A stretch of 64,000 nt of DNA. Origin: an uncultured Lactobacillus sp. (GTDB lineage: Bacteria > Bacillota > Bacilli > Lactobacillales > Lactobacillaceae). Where the stretch lies: assembly GCA_948500755.1 (NCBI GenBank), contig CAOOYH010000002.1:53717-117716 (forward strand). Direction: 5' to 3'. A program made the translations under genes and the position numbers. Positions 62,112-64,000 of this stretch are shown here, piece by piece (position 1 is the first letter of the stretch; every line of letters begins with the position of its first letter). The notes below the pieces were generated by a model that saw only the letters and a program-made list of their open reading frames with translations, made no database searches and had not been told where the DNA came from.

Positions 62112-63626
62112 ATGAAAAAGTCATTTAAGATTACTGCAGCTTTAAGTGCAATTTTAGCTAGCGGAATCTTGGCAGTTAATGCCACTCAAAATCATGTTGA
62201 AGCAAAAAGTTACAGTAAGGCTGTGACTAAGATTGCTGGAACTAAGAACTATGCAATTTATCATCGAGTTTCAAGTAAAGGACCATCTGGTAAATTTACT
62301 TCTACTAAGTACTTTAAGCATGGTCAAATTCAATCTAAGCAATATGTTTCAACTAAAATCTAAGCAATATGTTTCAACTAAAAAGGGTAATTACTGGAAC
62401 ATTATTGTAGATGGACGTGAAGTTGGTTGGGTTAGCCAAAACTTCTTTGCTAGAAACAAGATTTCTGTAGCCAAAGAAGTTTCATTGATTAAGAATTCTG
62501 ATTATGGCTTTCCAACAAGGGATGCAATTAATTATGTAACTGATGGTCAAGGTACTGCCGTTGATCCAGACAAGGTTAGTGTTTCAAAAACTTACGTAAG
62601 TACTCAACCTTCAACTGTAAATTACAGCTATGGTAAAGCTAAGGCTTCAGTTAATATTAGTGTCCGCGATAATGCTGATTCAGAAATGGGTGAAGTAACC
62701 AAGCAGCCTCAAAAAGGATTTAAGACCACTACTACTTGGAACGGTGGATCAAAAGGTTCTTCTAGAAACTGGAATGCAGCTCATCATTACACTTCAGAAA
62801 CTAGCAGTAACACTTTCTCAAGCAATGGGTTAACTCTTCGCACTAGATTGTTCCAACCACGCTTCTTAAGTCTTGGTTATGGTCAAGCTGGCGACAAGAT
62901 GGGGTTATTCCAGAAGGGATGACTGTAAATGGAAATGACTTTGTAACCTCACTTTATTCTAGTGATAGTGATCAACATGGACATTTGGCACTTTACAACT
63001 TAGGTGCAATCAAGAGTAAGTATGCGGCTCAAAATTTAACTACTATGAATTGGAGTACCTTTAAATCATATGCCAACAACATTAAGGTGAGTCCATACAT
63101 CAAGTTAGGTCATGGCCAATCTCTTGGTTCATCCAGCAACTACATCTATGTACTTGCCAATGATAATAAGTACAATAATGGTCCAAAGTCTGAAGAAGTT
63201 ATGCAAATCCGTAAGAGTGATATGCAAATTAATAAAATTTGGACAATTAGAGTAGCTGAAAATCGCTATATCCATAATGCAACCTTTGTGGGTGATAACA
63301 CTATGTACGCACTCTTCCATAATGGTGGTTACGATCGCTATGAATACTGGAAGTTGACTAGAGATGGTGATAATTGGAAGGCAACTGAAGTTGGAGCAAC
63401 TAATGGGAGCTTTATTTCAAATTCACCAGTTCAAGGTTTTGCATATGGAAATGATCACTTCTTTATCGGCTTTAATGACAACATTTTCCAAGTAGCTAAA
63501 AATGGCGCAGCGCAAAAGCACTACCGCTTCAATACTAAGCGTGAAATTGAAGGTTTATCAGCTACTAATTCAAAACTTTACGTTCAATTTGCTCAACGTG
63601 CAGAATTAACTGAAGGCAAATTCTAA
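62112..63626 (+). pseudogene. Broken secreted GW/SH3-like surface protein, paralogue of 53614-55296
   Basis: The signal peptide (ATG at 62112, ...NHVEA) and GW module are followed by the same C-terminal part as the intact paralogue, but in three reading frames. Lesion 1: a 25-bp tandem duplication (62333-62357 and 62358-62382) shifts the frame and brings a TAA at 62361-62363; with one copy the reading continues STKKGNYWNIIVDGREVGW. Lesion 2: GGGG at 62901-62904; a fifth G would restore DKMGVIPEGMTV, which aligns with GHIPEGVTV in the paralogue. The last frame (to 63626) ends in the family C-terminus. Reading frames are otherwise well preserved, so decay is recent. Confidence 0.8.
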
Positions 63627-63644
63627 AAAGACGATCGATTATTA

Positions 63645-63677
63645 AAAAGCATCCATTCATTTGGATAGCTTTTTTTA
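63645..63677 (+). terminator. Terminator after the broken surface-protein gene
   Basis: AAAAGC-A-TCCA / TGGA-TA-GCTTTT stem with bulges, then a T-run. Confidence 0.7.
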
Positions 63678-63689
63678 TTGAGAAAATTA

Positions 63690-63746
63690 CCGTTGAAAAC
63701 ACGGGATTTTAATCCCGTGATGAAAACGGCTCTTTTCATCGTTTTC
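63690..63746 (+). repeat. Adjacent hairpins at the likely left end of the TnpB element
   Basis: CACGGGAT / ATCCCGTG (63700-63719, loop TTTA) is followed by GATGAAAA / TTTTCATC (63719-63740). CCGTT (63690) and AACGG (63729) can enclose the first. Subterminal palindromes of this type occur at IS200/IS605 ends; the exact element boundary is unknown. Confidence 0.5.
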
Positions 63747-63777
63747 TTTTTAAAGTCTATGTTTCCTTCTTTTCCTT

Positions 63778-63786
63778 TGCTATAAT
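63778..63786 (+). promoter_or_regulatory. Extended -10 promoter of the tnpB-like gene
   Basis: TGCTATAAT, 24 nt before the GTG start. Confidence 0.5.
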
Positions 63787-63810
63787 TTTTAAAGAAGGGA
63801 GGGAACAAAT

Positions 63811-64000
63811 GTGCTAACTGGAATAAAATTAAGACTCTATCCTAATCAAACTCAGATTGGCCAGCTTTGGCAAATGTTTGGCAATGACCGCTTTGTCTGG
63901 AACAGAATGCTCGATATGATGAACGAGCGCTATAAAAATAATAAAGATTTGCCTTTCTTAACCAAGTTTAAGCTTAACTATCTGCTTAAGCCCTTAAAGA
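63811..64000 (+). mobile_element. IS200/IS605-family TnpB (OrfB) gene, 5' part only
   Basis: From the GTG at 63811, after GGGAGGG, 63 codons read to the window edge. The N-terminus (GIKLRLYPNQTQIGQLWQMF ... FVWNRMLDMMNERY) is the usual start of TnpB/OrfB proteins, RNA-guided nucleases of this transposon group. The catalytic RuvC part and any guide RNA (normally at the right end) lie outside. No tnpA is seen upstream, so this may be a TnpB-only element. Confidence 0.85.

Noticed and set aside
1..64000. CRISPR arrays, rRNA, tRNA, prophage genes
   Set aside because: No repeat-spacer pattern, cloverleaf or phage structural gene was seen by eye; a dedicated scan was not possible.

Overview
The window is AT-rich (about one third G+C by eye), densely coded low-GC Gram-positive DNA. 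Gene content and order (a glycogen operon ending in a phosphoglucomutase next to uvrBA, hprK-lgt-gpsA-trxB, rapZ-yvcK-whiA-clpP, GW-type surface proteins, CcpA-like sites) point to a host-associated Lactobacillus of the acidophilus/johnsonii/gasseri group. The species is inferred from recall of protein sequences, not from a search.

Layout. 1-500: 3' part of pgsA. 600-8400: stress and pentose metabolism: dps, rbsK-rpiA, a nucleoside hydrolase with its GntR regulator, a DeoR regulator with a small companion gene, and a phosphoketolase. Together these can take nucleosides to ribose, ribose-5-phosphate and then acetyl-phosphate. 8480-11230: a patatin-like lipase, small unknown genes, an anchored alpha/beta hydrolase, and a gene-free stretch that looks like a roughly 310-nt structured RNA with its own promoter, a CcpA-like site and a terminator. 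11234-21300: an RlmD-type methyltransferase, recX, unknown genes, a CBS-domain protein, prfC, recA, rny, and a TagO/WecA-type transferase. 21300-32500: yigZ, competence genes comFA-comFC, hpf, secA, prfB (with programmed frameshift), hprK-lgt-gpsA and trxB. 32600-44250: glgB-glgC-glgD-glgA-glgP-GH13 amylase-pgm. 44300-53500: uvrB-uvrA, an HdeD-like membrane protein, rapZ-yvcK-whiA, and clpP under a CIRCE operator. 53600-64000: accessory region with an intact secreted GW-domain protein, a permease/C1-aminopeptidase/NTN-hydrolase cluster, perR, a second permease, a broken paralogue of the surface protein, and the start of a TnpB-type transposon gene.

The carbon-control theme recurs: cre-like sites overlap the promoters of the structured RNA, hpf, the glg operon and the second permease, and the HPr kinase that activates CcpA's cofactor is also here. 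The most interesting unexplained element is the structured RNA at about 10924-11235. Next are the permease/peptidase/NTN-hydrolase cluster, a terminator-like hairpin in the only leader available to uvrBA, and an RlmD-like enzyme that has lost its Fe-S cysteine motif.

No tRNA, rRNA or CRISPR array was seen. Start codons were re-chosen wherever a Shine-Dalgarno (SD) sequence argued against the longest ORF; those decisions are in the entries.
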